A program made the translations under genes and the position numbers. Shown one piece after another: positions 25,250 to 33,207 of a stretch of 34,257 bases of DNA; within the stretch, counting starts at the first letter, position 1; each line of letters opens with the position of its first letter. Origin of the DNA: Sulfuricaulis sp. (GTDB lineage Bacteria > Pseudomonadota > Gammaproteobacteria > Acidiferrobacterales > Sulfurifustaceae); the NCBI GenBank assembly GCA_024654125.1, contig JANLIC010000044.1, positions 1 to 34,257 of the forward strand. The letters are read 5' to 3'. Under the pieces are notes generated by a model. It worked only from the letters and a program-made list of their open reading frames with translations, was not told the DNA's origin and searched no databases.

Positions 25250-25579
25250 TCAACTCCTGGCTGTTAAAAACAGTGTCCTGAGGGAAACGACCAGCACAGC
25301 GGCGCCCGTGAGTGCGACGATGTTGCCAAGTATCGGTGCCCCGTATGTTTGCACGACCGGGATCGCGCTAAACAACGCGTTGGCGGCCGTGGCGGACAAC
25401 ATTAGTCCGATCGCCGCCAGGAGGAAATTCGTTGTTTCTTTGCCTCCCACGTTCAGAAAGCCCACGGCAATTCCTATAAGTGCCAGAATAAGCGGTACCG
25501 AGCCGTGGGTGAAGCCAAGTACGGCCACTACGGCAATCACGAGTCCGGCGATAAACGCCCATTTACCAATCATCTCCAT
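25250..25579 (-). CDS. Small multi-pass membrane protein of unknown function
   Basis: I do not recognise this 109-residue protein. It is strongly hydrophobic, with three to four probable membrane segments (WAFIAGLVIAVVAVLGFTHG, PLILALIGIAVGFL, TTNFLLAAIGLMLSATAANA, ILGNIVALTGAAVLVVSL). A short NVGGKETT segment lies between the second and third. It has no signal cleavage site. The ATG at 25579 is preceded by GGAGG with a 6-bp spacing, and a strong terminator follows. It is a single-gene unit, so it is very likely expressed. No function can be assigned. Confidence 0.75.
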   Translation of the reverse strand: MEMIGKWAFIAGLVIAVVAVLGFTHGSVPLILALIGIAVGFLNVGGKETTNFLLAAIGLMLSATAANALFSAIPVVQTYGAPILGNIVALTGAAVLVVSLRTLFLTARS

Positions 25580-25847
25580 GTGCAACCTCCATTGAGTTTG
25601 AGGAAAGGTGAATATTGAGTTGATTTTGGGGGAAAATGCTGCAGCAAACTAAAGAGAGAAACGGAAACCTACATAGAGAACAGAGAACAGTGTCACTGCA
25701 TTTGATATCATTAAGTAACGATTAACGGAAGAGGAAAATCCTACTTTTTTTCATCGGGAACTGCACACCGCACGAAAATGGGCGTGAATCAAAAACTCTT
25801 CTCCATGTCTTGTTTGTCCGCCACGGGTGTAAGGCGGATTCATCCGT

Positions 25848-26195
25848 TTAACCGGGTGGCCAGTGCATGTTTCGGCCGCCAAGCACATGCATGTGGATAT
25901 GAAACACCGACTGGCCGGCGTCGGCATTACAGTTCATGACTGTCCGATAACCTGACTTGGCCAAGCCGGATTCCCCGGCAATACGGACAGCCGCTTTCAT
26001 CAGTTTGCCGATTAGATCGGCATCGCCATCGGCCAGATCATTGAGTGTGGCGATATGCCTTTTGGGAATCACCAGAACGTGCAACGGGGCCTGTGGATTA
26101 ATGTCCTTGAACGCCAGAACGTCCTTGTCCTCATACACCGTATTCGGTTTGATCTGCCCCGACACCATTTTGCAAAACAGGCACTCTGCTGTCAT
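25848..26195 (-). CDS. hinT: HIT-family purine nucleoside phosphoramidase (HinT-like)
   Basis: The 115-residue product has the HIT family fold: LFCKMVSGQIKPNTVYEDKD at the N-terminus, PLHVLVIPKRHIATLNDLAD in the centre, and the histidine triad HIHMHVLGG near the C-terminus. HinT proteins hydrolyse adenosine 5'-phosphoramidates and acyl-adenylates. Length matches E. coli HinT (119). The start is preceded by AGAGAGA. It stands alone on the minus strand, divergent from the acidic protein gene; the histidines of the triad are all present. Confidence 0.93.
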   Translation of the reverse strand: MTAECLFCKMVSGQIKPNTVYEDKDVLAFKDINPQAPLHVLVIPKRHIATLNDLADGDADLIGKLMKAAVRIAGESGLAKSGYRTVMNCNADAGQSVFHIHMHVLGGRNMHWPPG

Positions 26196-26362
26196 ATAAT
26201 TTCTCTCTGGTTGTCCCGCGTGGCGGCCACGGGGTGGGCCGCGAGCTTGTCAGCATAGTGCGGTAGCCGTCGGGAGGAAAGAGCGGGAAAGGAGGCAGTG
26301 GCGGATCGTAAAATGCCGTCTATATATTTTGTGAAGAGGGTTTTTTCGCGAGGGGATTGAAA

Positions 26363-26647
26363 ATGCCTATGCATGATGAACCGGTGGTCGGGGCCGTTTA
26401 CAAAGATTTGGAGGAGGATGGCCGCACGTTTGAGGTCATTGCCTTTGATGAAAACGATGGCACCATCAAAATTCAGTACAGCGACGGTTCCACCGGCGAG
26501 ATCGACCTGGATGACTGGTACGGGATGGACCTGGAACGTCTGAAGTCTGACGACGACGAGGACGACCCGGACGAGGGCAAAAGCGCCGAGGACGACGATA
26601 CTGACTTGGACGATGATGTGGAGCTGGATGACGAAGAAGAGGAATAA
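26363..26647 (+). CDS. Small acidic protein, DUF6763-like
   Basis: The 94-residue product starts MPMHDEPVVGAVYKDLEEDG. It has an apparently folded first half with FEVIAFDENDGTIKIQYSDG and IDLDDWYGMDLERL. The last 40 residues are nearly all Asp/Glu (DDDEDDPDEGK, DDDTDLDDDVELDDEEEE). The first half resembles small gammaproteobacterial proteins that I recall as DUF6763; I am not certain of the number. Function is unknown. I choose the ATG at 26363, with AGGGG 7 bp upstream, over the TTG two codons earlier. Such acidic tails can mimic nucleic acid or bind basic proteins, but that is speculation. Confidence 0.75.
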   Translation: MPMHDEPVVGAVYKDLEEDGRTFEVIAFDENDGTIKIQYSDGSTGEIDLDDWYGMDLERLKSDDDEDDPDEGKSAEDDDTDLDDDVELDDEEEE

Positions 26648-26760
26648 AAAAATACTCAAGACTGCCTTGGTAACAAGCTTTCCCGCCACGTCCCGCAGCC
26701 AGATTACTCAATAAGGAACCTGGGCAGCCTTCCGTGCCCCACCATTTCCATTTATTGAAT

Positions 26761-26789
26761 GAGGCAACGATCCGCCGGATCGTTGCCTC
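26761..26789. terminator. Hairpin between convergent genes
   Basis: GAGGCAACGATCC and GGATCGTTGCCTC form a perfect 13-bp stem with a 3-nt loop. It lies between the ends of the plus-strand acidic protein gene and the minus-strand HU-like gene. Neither side has a clear T tract, so its role as a two-way terminator is inferred from position. Confidence 0.55.
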
Positions 26790-26877
26790 GGGTTCGTGCT
26801 TATCGACGATCAGCCCGTGAGACCGGCCATCGTCACATGCTGTTCTTGGAAACGCCTAAATTCCCGTGAATTTGCGC

Positions 26878-27198
26878 TTACACCATGTCCTTCAGCATTT
26901 TTAGCGGCTGGCACTTGACCACGTTGCGTGCGGGTTTGGCCTTGAAAATAACCTCTTCTTTGGTGAACGGGTTGATGCCCTTACGAGCGGGTACCGCCGG
27001 CTTGTAGACCATCTTGATCTTCATGAGGCCGACAAGATTGAAAATGCCGGGGCCCTTTTTCAGATCGCGCTCGATCAGGCTGGTCATCGTATCGAAAACC
27101 GCCACGACGTCTTTACGCTTTAGGTTGGTTTTCTCCGCGATATGGGCGTAGATCTCGGACTTCGTGGTCGGTTTCTTTCCCGATTTGTTGTTTGCCAT
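26878..27198 (-). CDS. HU-like DNA-binding protein
   Basis: HU-family proteins bend and compact DNA as dimers. The 106-residue product has a short Lys-rich N-terminal extension (MANNKSGKKPTTKSEIYAHI). An HU-type helical part follows (AEKTNLKRKDVVAVFDTMTS), with FNLVGLMKIKMVYKPAVPAR and GINPFTKEEVIFKAKPARNV on the arm side. It resembles the divergent HU-like proteins of beta- and gammaproteobacteria rather than HupA, HupB or IHF. The ATG at 27198 follows AGGAG with a good spacing; the longer frame upstream is rejected. The single-gene unit faces the 420-bp gap upstream. Confidence 0.85.
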   Translation of the reverse strand: MANNKSGKKPTTKSEIYAHIAEKTNLKRKDVVAVFDTMTSLIERDLKKGPGIFNLVGLMKIKMVYKPAVPARKGINPFTKEEVIFKAKPARNVVKCQPLKMLKDMV

Positions 27199-27549
27199 GT
27201 AATGCTCCTGAGTGGAATATGGGTTTGTGGGGTTAGGTAAACGCACATAATTTAGCGGAAAAGGCAGGGGGATAGAAGAGCGGAATCCATTTATTCCCGG
27301 GAATTCCGGAGTTTCCGGCGTCGCCCGCCTGCGACCGTTATGGCGCCTCCACGGCCGTCATAACAGTCGCCCCTCTGAGGCTACCCCCGCTCCTATGGAC
27401 TGAAAGAGTTATCCAGCCGTCGGCCTGGGACGTTCGGATTCCCTTCCCGGTGTCGGAATCCTGCTGAGGGAATATGCCCAGCTCCGTTTTACAGACGTCC
27501 GCCTGCCAGACAACGCTTTAAAAATAATGCGTTACAGGGGGTCCGCCTA

Positions 27550-27555
27550 TATAAT
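27550..27555 (+). promoter_or_regulatory. Consensus -10 box upstream of the FmdB-aspS cluster
   Basis: A perfect TATAAT lies 65 bp before the FmdB-like start codon; no good -35 box is found at 16-18 bp. A start near 27562 would give a leader of about 58 nt that contains the 27578-27606 hairpin. Confidence 0.45.
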
Positions 27556-27577
27556 CCTGCTTGTCTGGAATATTCCC

Positions 27578-27606
27578 CGCCCCCATACTTTGGGGGCGCA
27601 TTTTTT
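27578..27606 (+). terminator. Terminator-like hairpin in the leader of the FmdB-like gene
   Basis: CGCCCCCA / TGGGGGCG form a perfect 8-bp stem with a 5-nt loop, followed by CATTTTTT. It ends 2 bp before the AGGAG of the next gene. It lies after the -10 box, so it could attenuate transcription, or it could end transcripts from upstream. Confidence 0.65.
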
Positions 27607-27619
27607 CAGGAGAAGCGGT

Positions 27620-27922
27620 ATGCCGATTTACGAGTATGAATGCGGGTCATGTGGCCACCGGCTGGAAGCCATCCAGAAGATGAGTGAGTCGGTTCTGAAG
27701 GACTGTCCGGCCTGTGGCAAGTCTGCACTCAGAAAGCAGATTTCCGCGTCCGGTTTCCAGCTTAAAGGCAGTGGCTGGTATGTCACGGATTTCAAGGGCG
27801 GGGGCAAGAAGGAGAAATCCGAATCTTCGGATGCCAAATCCTCGGATACCAAGGATTCCACTCCCCCGAAAAAGAAAGCCAGCGGCGGTTACGGCGGCGG
27901 CGGTTGCGGCTGTGCCCATTGA
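27620..27922 (+). CDS. FmdB-family zinc-ribbon protein
   Basis: The 100-residue product begins MPIYEYECGSCGHRLEAIQK. It has a zinc ribbon with Cys8/Cys11 and Cys29/Cys32 (CGSC, CPAC), followed by SASGFQLKGSGWYVTDF. A low-complexity Lys/Ser-rich linker and a glycine-rich end, GGGGCGCAH, complete it. These are features of FmdB putative regulators, whose biochemical role is unknown. The in-frame extension to 27527 is rejected because the ATG at 27620 has AGGAG upstream and matches the family start. The order FmdB, DUF502, aspS is common in proteobacteria, so this is probably one operon. Confidence 0.9.
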   Translation: MPIYEYECGSCGHRLEAIQKMSESVLKDCPACGKSALRKQISASGFQLKGSGWYVTDFKGGGKKEKSESSDAKSSDTKDSTPPKKKASGGYGGGGCGCAH

Positions 27923-27925
27923 GGC

Positions 27926-28567
27926 ATGATGGCGACGCTGCGACGATATCTGGTGGCTGGGTTGCTGATCTGGGTCCCGCTCGGCGTTACCCTGCTGATT
28001 GTAAAGTTCCTGGTGGATCTAATGGACCGGACTCTGCTGCTGCTTCCTGTAAGCATTCAGCCGGAAACCCTCTTGGGCTTCCGTATTCCGGGCCTGGGAC
28101 TGGTGTTGACCGCCATCGTCGTCCTGGCGACCGGTATGATTGCCACCAACCTCTTTGGCATGCAGCTGTTCACCATCGGCGAGCGAATTTTGCAGCGCAT
28201 CCCGCTGGTGCGTTCGATTTATGCCTCGGTCAAGCAGGTCACGCAGAGCATGTTTTCCTCCGGCAAGTCGTTTAGCAAAGTGGTGCTGGTCGAATACCCC
28301 CGCAAGGGCATGTGGTCGCTGGCGTTCCAAACTGGATCGGGAGCGGATGAAATCAAGAGCAAGACAGGACAGGAAATCGTCAACATATTCATTCCCACCA
28401 CGCCGAACCCCACATCCGGTTTTTTCCTTATGATCTCCCGCAGTGACGTGATTGAGCTCGACATGACCGTGGATCAGGGTCTTAAAATGCTGCTCTCTGT
28501 CGGAGTGGTGATTCCTGAATATAAAAAAGATGTTCTTACCGGCCAGCAGGCGCGCCAGGAATCCTGA
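27926..28567 (+). CDS. DUF502 family membrane protein
   Basis: The 213-residue product has two hydrophobic segments (about residues 8-32, [20 protein letters not shown], and about 55-80, [20 protein letters not shown]). A soluble region with [39 protein letters not shown] and [16 protein letters not shown] follows. This is the DUF502 pattern; the function is unknown. It starts 3 bp after the FmdB-like stop with two adjacent ATG codons (27926, 27929), and aspS begins 34 bp after its stop. The context suggests co-transcription with aspS, not a shared biochemical pathway. Confidence 0.9.
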   Translation: MMATLRRYLVAGLLIWVPLGVTLLIVKFLVDLMDRTLLLLPVSIQPETLLGFRIPGLGLVLTAIVVLATGMIATNLFGMQLFTIGERILQRIPLVRSIYASVKQVTQSMFSSGKSFSKVVLVEYPRKGMWSLAFQTGSGADEIKSKTGQEIVNIFIPTTPNPTSGFFLMISRSDVIELDMTVDQGLKMLLSVGVVIPEYKKDVLTGQQARQES

Positions 28568-28601
28568 GCGTGCCCCGTTTGTCCTAACAGCCGGAGACAA
28601 A

Positions 28602-30395
28602 ATGCGCAGTCATTATTGCGGCGAACTCAACGATTCCTTCATCGGCCAGCGCGTTACCCTGTGTGGCTGGGCCCACAGCCGCCGTGACCACGGCGGTGTG
28701 ATCTTCGTCGATCTGCGCGACCGCGAAGGCGTGGTGCAGACGGTATTCGATCCTGCTAAAAAAGAACCGTTTGCCGCCGCCGAGACGGTGCGCACGGAAT
28801 TCGTCCTGCGTGTGCAGGGTAAAGTGCGGGCGCGGCCGACCGGCACCGAAAACCCGCACCTGCGCACCGGCAAGGTGGAGGTCGTCGCCGACCACGTCGA
28901 AATTCTCAACCGCGCCGAGGCCCTGCCATTCCAGCTCGATGAGGCCGATCTTTCCGAGCCGGTGCGGCTCACCTACCGCTATCTCGATCTGCGGCGCGAT
29001 GTCATGCAGAAGAATCTGCGGCTGCGACACCGCATTACCCGGATGTTGCGGCGATTTCTGGAAGACCGGCATTTCACCGAAATCGAAACGCCGATGCTGA
29101 CCCGGTCCACGCCCGAGGGCGCTCGTGACTACCTCGTGCCTTCGCGCACGCATCCGGGCCATTTCTTCGCGCTGCCGCAATCGCCGCAACTGTTCAAGCA
29201 GCTACTGATGGTCGCGGGCTTCGAGCGCTACTTCCAGATCGCGCGCTGTTTCCGCGACGAGGACCTGCGCGCCGACCGCCAGCCGGAATTCACCCAGCTC
29301 GACGTTGAGACCTCGTTCCTGGATGAAAACGGCGTGATGGGCCTGATGGAGGAGATGCTGCGCGCGCTGTTCAAGGATGTGCTCGGCGTCGATCTGCCCG
29401 ATCCGGTTCCGCGCCTGAGCTACGACGAATGTTTGCGGCGCTTCGGGACGGACCGGCCGGACTTGCGCGTGTCGCTGGAACTCGTGGATGTCGGCGATCT
29501 GATGAAGCAGGTCGAGTTCAAGGTTTTTGCTGGTCCAGCGAATAGTCCAGCCGGGCGCGTGGCGGCGTTACGTGTGCCCCAGGGCGGCGAACTGCCGCGC
29601 AGCCAAATCGACGGCTACACGGATTTCGTCGGGCAGTATGGCGCCAAGGGGCTGGCGTATATCAAGATCAACGATGCGGCGAAGGGACGCGACGGGTTGC
29701 AATCGCCAATACTCAAATTCCTGCCGGATGATGTCATCGCGGGCATCCTGCAACGCACGAATGCACAGACGGGAGACCTGATCTTCTTCGGGGCTGACAC
29801 CGCCAAGGTCGTCAACGATTCGCTTGGGGCGCTGCGCCTGAAGCTGGGTGAAGATTTGAAACTCAGTCAGGAGGGTTGGAAAATTCTGTGGGTGGTGGAT
29901 TTCCCGATGTTCGACTACGACGCCGAGGCCAAGCGGTGGGTCGCGCTGCATCATCCGTTTACGTCTCCCAAAGTTGAAGACCTGGAGCGTGTCGATATAG
30001 ACCCAGCCAATGTCACGGCTCGTGCCTATGACATGGTGTTGAATGGCTCCGAAATTGGTGGCGGATCCATCCGTATCCACCGTGTGGATGTACAGGAAAA
30101 GGTATTTGCCACGCTCGGTATCGGACCCGACGAGGCGCGTGCCAAGTTCGGCTTCCTGCTCGATGCGCTCCGTTACGGCGCGCCGCCCCACGGAGGAATA
30201 GCCTTCGGCCTCGACCGCCTGTGCGCACTCATGAGCGGTGTGGATTCGATCCGCGACGTGATCGCCTTCCCCAAGACGCAGAAGGCCACGTGCCTGCTGA
30301 CCGAGGCCCCGAGCACGGTGGATGAGAGGCAGCTGCGCGAACTTCATATCAAATTACGTCAGCCTCCAGAGAAAATTCCCGGCGAGGCGACGTAA
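28602..30395 (+). CDS. aspS: Aspartyl-tRNA synthetase, probably non-discriminating (Asp/Asn)
   Basis: The 597-residue class II synthetase begins [20 protein letters not shown]. It has the N-terminal OB-fold anticodon domain (to about 110), motif 1 near residues 130-180, motif 2 with [20 protein letters not shown], the bacterial GAD insertion (about 290-420) and motif 3 with [13 protein letters not shown] near 545. His30 in HSRRDHGG and Gly81 in RPTGTENP match the residues that mark the Pseudomonas non-discriminating enzyme (His31, Gly82). E. coli has Leu at the first site. The longer frame upstream is rejected because GGAG precedes the ATG used. Confidence 0.97.
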   Translation: MRSHYCGELNDSFIGQRVTLCGWAHSRRDHGGVIFVDLRDREGVVQTVFDPAKKEPFAAAETVRTEFVLRVQGKVRARPTGTENPHLRTGKVEVVADHVEILNRAEALPFQLDEADLSEPVRLTYRYLDLRRDVMQKNLRLRHRITRMLRRFLEDRHFTEIETPMLTRSTPEGARDYLVPSRTHPGHFFALPQSPQLFKQLLMVAGFERYFQIARCFRDEDLRADRQPEFTQLDVETSFLDENGVMGLMEEMLRALFKDVLGVDLPDPVPRLSYDECLRRFGTDRPDLRVSLELVDVGDLMKQVEFKVFAGPANSPAGRVAALRVPQGGELPRSQIDGYTDFVGQYGAKGLAYIKINDAAKGRDGLQSPILKFLPDDVIAGILQRTNAQTGDLIFFGADTAKVVNDSLGALRLKLGEDLKLSQEGWKILWVVDFPMFDYDAEAKRWVALHHPFTSPKVEDLERVDIDPANVTARAYDMVLNGSEIGGGSIRIHRVDVQEKVFATLGIGPDEARAKFGFLLDALRYGAPPHGGIAFGLDRLCALMSGVDSIRDVIAFPKTQKATCLLTEAPSTVDERQLRELHIKLRQPPEKIPGEAT

Positions 30396-30402
30396 TATGG
30401 CA

Positions 30403-30533
30403 AGACGAGTGAAGCAGGGCTACCAATCTTACTGAGCATGCGCGAAGCGCATCCGGCTCGCCTCCCTCTCCCGCGATAGCGGGAGAGGGAATGAGGGTGA
30501 GGGTTTGTGACTAGACGAACGCAGCAGGACTAC
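30403..30533. repeat. REP-like hairpin flanked by a 21-bp imperfect direct repeat (aspS-nudB)
   Basis: CCCTCTCCCGC / GCGGGAGAGGG with loop GATA lies at 30464-30489. The segment reads as the reverse complement of the copy before ruvC (GGCGAGCC arm on its left, AATGAGGGTGAGGG on its right). It lies between AGACGAGTGAAGCAGGGCTA (30403) and AGACGAACGCAGCAGGACTA (30513), near-identical words. Confidence 0.8.
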
Positions 30534-30537
30534 TTTT

Positions 30538-31005
30538 TTGTTGCTACAGACGAAAAAATTTAAACGCCCGGAATCGGTCCTGGTGGTGGTTTATACCCGG
30601 ACCGAAAAAGTATTATTGTTGCGGCGTTCCGACGATCCCGGTTTTTGGCAATCGGTGACGGGCAGCCTGCGGTGGGAGGAGAAGGAACCTCGACGGGCTG
30701 CGGCACGGGAACTCGAGGAAGAGACCGGACTCACGCCGTTGGAACTTCATGCGACGGGATGGGTGAATCGCTATACGATTCTGCCGCAATGGCGCCATCG
30801 CTATGCCCCCGAGGTGAATGAGAACAGGGAACATGTTTTTTATCTTGTGCTTCCCGACGAGCGCGAGATCGTTTTAAATATACGTGAGCATACGGAATAC
30901 GGGTGGTATTCGTTCGAGGCCGCGGCCGAGAAAGCCGCTTCCTGGAGCAACCGCGAGGCCATCCTAAAGTTGAAGGAAAATGTCGAAACCGGCCGCGACG
31001 TCTGA
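30538..31005 (+). CDS. nudB: Dihydroneopterin triphosphate diphosphatase (Nudix)
   Basis: NudB removes pyrophosphate from dihydroneopterin triphosphate in folate synthesis. The 155-residue product has FKRPESVLVVVYTRTEKVLL at the start and DDPGFWQSVTGSLRWEEKEP. The Nudix helix ARELEEETGL follows; the box has one extra residue before REL, as in NudB relatives outside the enterics. WRHRYAPEVNENREHVFYLV and SWSNREAILKL complete the match. No ATG is available near the N-terminus; TTG at 30538 (AGGA about 9 bp upstream) or the adjacent TTG at 30541 is the start. Its end overlaps the next gene by 26 bp. Confidence 0.9.
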   Translation: MLLQTKKFKRPESVLVVVYTRTEKVLLLRRSDDPGFWQSVTGSLRWEEKEPRRAAARELEEETGLTPLELHATGWVNRYTILPQWRHRYAPEVNENREHVFYLVLPDEREIVLNIREHTEYGWYSFEAAAEKAASWSNREAILKLKENVETGRDV

Positions 31006-31636
31006 ACGTGCACCGTCCGTCGTTCTTGTTCACGGCCTGTGGTTCCCGGGCTGCCTTCTGACGGTGCTGGGACGTCAGCTGCGCCGGCAGGGATTCAAAA
31101 TTTATATTTTCTCTTACCCTTCCGTGCGATCCGATCTCATCGATAATGCCGCGCGGCTTTCGCGTTTCCTCGAAACACTCGATGCCGATACCGTGCATCT
31201 CGTGGGCCACAGCCTGGGGGGGATACTGATCCGCGCCCTGTTTCAGAATCATCCCCGACAGAAACCGGGGCGCGTCGTGACCCTCGGCACGCCGCACGGC
31301 GGCAGCCGGGTCGCCGCCCATTTGAGTCAACATGTTATTTGGCGCCGCGTGATGGGAAAAGGAACGGCGCAGTTGCTCGCGGCAGTACCTCAACAATGGG
31401 CGGCACCGCCATGCGACGTTGGTGCGATCTGTGGCACCCGATCCTTGGGCATTGGGAGATTCTTGGTGCGTCACCTGCCGCGGCCCAACGACGGTCTGTT
31501 GACGGTAAAGGAAAGCGCTTATCCCGCCGCCCTCGAACACCTGGCCTTGCCGGTGTCGCATACAGGGATGCTGTTTTCGCGCACGGTGGCACGTCAGGTT
31601 GGCGCCTTTTTAAAGCACGGACATTTTGCCCCTTGA
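30980..31636 (+). CDS. Alpha/beta hydrolase (lipase/esterase-like)
   Basis: The 218-residue product has the alpha/beta hydrolase fold. [11 protein letters not shown] near residue 15 supplies the oxyanion region, [17 protein letters not shown] holds the nucleophilic serine, RPNDGLLTV the likely acid, and LPVSHTGML the catalytic histidine. It has no signal peptide and no lid-like insertion. The [13 protein letters not shown] loop resembles PGAP1- or lipase-type members. Substrate is unknown. It overlaps the nudB end by 26 bp and has AAGGA before its ATG, so it is probably co-translated. It could be an esterase, thioesterase or lipase. Confidence 0.85.
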   Translation: MSKPAATSERAPSVVLVHGLWFPGCLLTVLGRQLRRQGFKIYIFSYPSVRSDLIDNAARLSRFLETLDADTVHLVGHSLGGILIRALFQNHPRQKPGRVVTLGTPHGGSRVAAHLSQHVIWRRVMGKGTAQLLAAVPQQWAAPPCDVGAICGTRSLGIGRFLVRHLPRPNDGLLTVKESAYPAALEHLALPVSHTGMLFSRTVARQVGAFLKHGHFAP

Positions 31637-31660
31637 ATCGCGTCATTTCCTTGCTCGCGG

Positions 31661-31690
31661 TTGGGCGATGTCTGGGCCCGATGTTACACT
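31661..31690 (+). promoter_or_regulatory. Weak promoter candidate for yebC
   Basis: TTGGGC (31661-31666), an 18-bp spacer and TACACT (31685-31690) precede yebC by about 50 bp. The boxes are poor matches, so this is tentative. Confidence 0.3.
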
Positions 31691-31740
31691 GGAGCACCGC
31701 GAAACGGCGGGCAGACAACGATTTCAAGACAGGAACATTC

Positions 31741-32490
31741 ATGGCCGGCCATTCGAAATGGGCCAATATCAAGCACCGCAAGGGGGTCCAGGACGCCCGG
31801 CGAGGCAAGGTTTTCACCAAGCTCATCCGCGAAATCACCGTTGCTGCGCGCGCCGGCGGTGGGGGCGATCCCAAGCTCAATCCGCGCCTGCGCACCGCCA
31901 TGGACAAGGCCTTGGCCGCCAACATGACCAAAGACACCATCGAGCGTGCCATCCAGCGCGGAACCGGCGAGCTTCAAGGGGCGCAATACGAGGAAGTCCA
32001 TTATGAAGGTTACGGCCCGGCCGGCGTCGCGATCATGGTCGAGGGCACCACGGACAATCGCACCCGCACCGTCGGCGAGGTGCGTCACGCCTTTTCTAAA
32101 TATGGCGGCAACCTGGGGCAGGACGGTTCGGTCGCTTTCCTCTTTAACAAAACCGGGATACTCAGCTATCCCGCCGGGACCAGCGAAGACAGGATCATGG
32201 AGGCGGCACTCGAGGCCGGGGCCGAGGACGTGATCGCAGACCCGGACGGTTCCATCGAGGTCTTGACCACACCCGAGGTGTTTCATGCCGTGGTCGAGGC
32301 CATGGAAAAACAAGGTTTGAAGCCCGAGCATGTCGAGATCCAGCAGCGGGCCTCGACCGCTTCCCCCGTCGCGGGCGAGGACGCCGAACAAATGCTCAAG
32401 CTTTTGGAAGCCCTGGAAGACCTGGACGACGTGCAGAATGTGTATTCGAATGCAGACTTTCCAGACGAATTACTCAAACAGGCAAGTTAA
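31741..32490 (+). CDS. yebC: YebC/PmpR-family protein
   Basis: YebC proteins were long annotated as transcription regulators and are now linked to relief of ribosome stalling at proline-rich stretches. The 249-residue product begins [20 protein letters not shown]. It contains [40 protein letters not shown] and [18 protein letters not shown], all family signatures, and ends [15 protein letters not shown]. Length matches E. coli YebC (246). A longer frame upstream is rejected, since the ATG at 31741 has AGGA upstream and matches the universal start. The yebC-ruvC order is common in proteobacteria. Confidence 0.97.
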   Translation: MAGHSKWANIKHRKGVQDARRGKVFTKLIREITVAARAGGGGDPKLNPRLRTAMDKALAANMTKDTIERAIQRGTGELQGAQYEEVHYEGYGPAGVAIMVEGTTDNRTRTVGEVRHAFSKYGGNLGQDGSVAFLFNKTGILSYPAGTSEDRIMEAALEAGAEDVIADPDGSIEVLTTPEVFHAVVEAMEKQGLKPEHVEIQQRASTASPVAGEDAEQMLKLLEALEDLDDVQNVYSNADFPDELLKQAS

Positions 32491-32533
32491 AAAAATTGAC
32501 GCCATGGCCGCACTTTGCCCTTACTCTCGTTCC

Positions 32534-32672
32534 CGCTCCCGGAGGGAGCGACCACCGGGCCAAATGGTTGTCGCGAATGGTGGCGATGAACCGGTGTAAT
32601 CTCACCCTCATTCCCTCTCCCGGTGGGAGAGGGAGGCGAGCCGAGGCGCGCTGGCGCGCTCGCTTTTATTAA
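32534..32672. repeat. REP-like hairpins between yebC and ruvC
   Basis: Two perfect stems are present: CGCTCCC/GGGAGCG at 32534-32550 and TCCCTCTCCC/GGGAGAGGGA at 32612-32634. The second is followed by GGCGAGCCGAGGCGCGCTGG, the arm seen in the other copies. The element ends about 10 bp before the ruvC start and leaves no clear ribosome-binding site. Confidence 0.8.
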
Positions 32673-32682
32673 TCCCGCGCTG

Positions 32683-33207
32683 ATGCGAATTCTCGGCATC
32701 GATCCCGGTTCGCGTATTACCGGTTTCGGCGTGGTGCAGGTGTTGCGTAACGGACGAATCGAATATATCGCCAGCGGTTGCGTGCGCGTGCCTCGGGGCG
32801 AGATTGGCGGACGGCTTAAAACAGTTTTTGACGGTGTAACGGAAATTATCCGTACCTATCAACCCACGGTACTCGCCATCGAAAAGGTATTCATGGCTAA
32901 AAACGCGGATTCCGCCCTCAAACTCGGGCAGGCGCGCGGCGCGGCGATCCTCGCCGGCGCCAACCAGATGCTCGACATCGCCGAGTACACCGCGCTGCAG
33001 ATCAAGCGCACCGCCGTGGGCCAGGGCCACGCCGGCAAACAGCAGGTGCAACATATGGTCAAGGCGCTCCTCGCGCTGAACACAGTTCCGAAGGCCGACG
33101 CCGCCGATGCGCTCGCTTGCGCCATTTGTCATGCGCATCATGCGGTGGGATTGCAGGCGCTGCCGCGACGCAAGGCAAGTCGGCGCCGGATGAGACTGGC
33201 CCCGTGA
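32683..33207 (+). CDS. ruvC: Crossover junction endodeoxyribonuclease RuvC
   Basis: RuvC cuts Holliday junctions produced by RuvAB branch migration. The 174-residue product begins [20 protein letters not shown]. It keeps the four acidic catalytic residues: Asp7 in GIDPG, Glu67 in AIEKVF, Asp139 and Asp142 in KADAADALA. Length matches E. coli RuvC (173). The ATG at 32683 is used because the upstream in-frame extension encodes repeat sequence. No Shine-Dalgarno is seen, because a REP-like element abuts the gene. The stop overlaps the ruvA GTG by 4 bp. Confidence 0.97.
   Translation: MRILGIDPGSRITGFGVVQVLRNGRIEYIASGCVRVPRGEIGGRLKTVFDGVTEIIRTYQPTVLAIEKVFMAKNADSALKLGQARGAAILAGANQMLDIAEYTALQIKRTAVGQGHAGKQQVQHMVKALLALNTVPKADAADALACAICHAHHAVGLQALPRRKASRRRMRLAP

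Larger units (their letters stand above)
27199..27619. other. 420-bp intergenic region rich in hairpins
   Basis: No credible gene is seen. Its left end must hold the HU-like gene promoter, reading minus. The middle has CCGGA/TCCGG at 27306-27318, a long stem GCGAC-GTTATG / CATAAC-GTCGC at 27331-27370, and GGATTCC/GGAATCC at 27436-27461. Its right end has a -10 box and a terminator-like hairpin. A structured RNA is possible, but I recognise no known RNA class. Confidence 0.5.

Noticed and set aside
27199-27619. 6S RNA, tmRNA or RNase P RNA in the long intergenic region
   Set aside because: None of the conserved sequence signatures of these RNAs could be found by eye.
31339-31740. N-terminal extension of yebC
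   Set aside because: The extra sequence overlaps the alpha/beta hydrolase gene in another frame; the family start [15 protein letters not shown] lies at 31741 with a ribosome-binding site.
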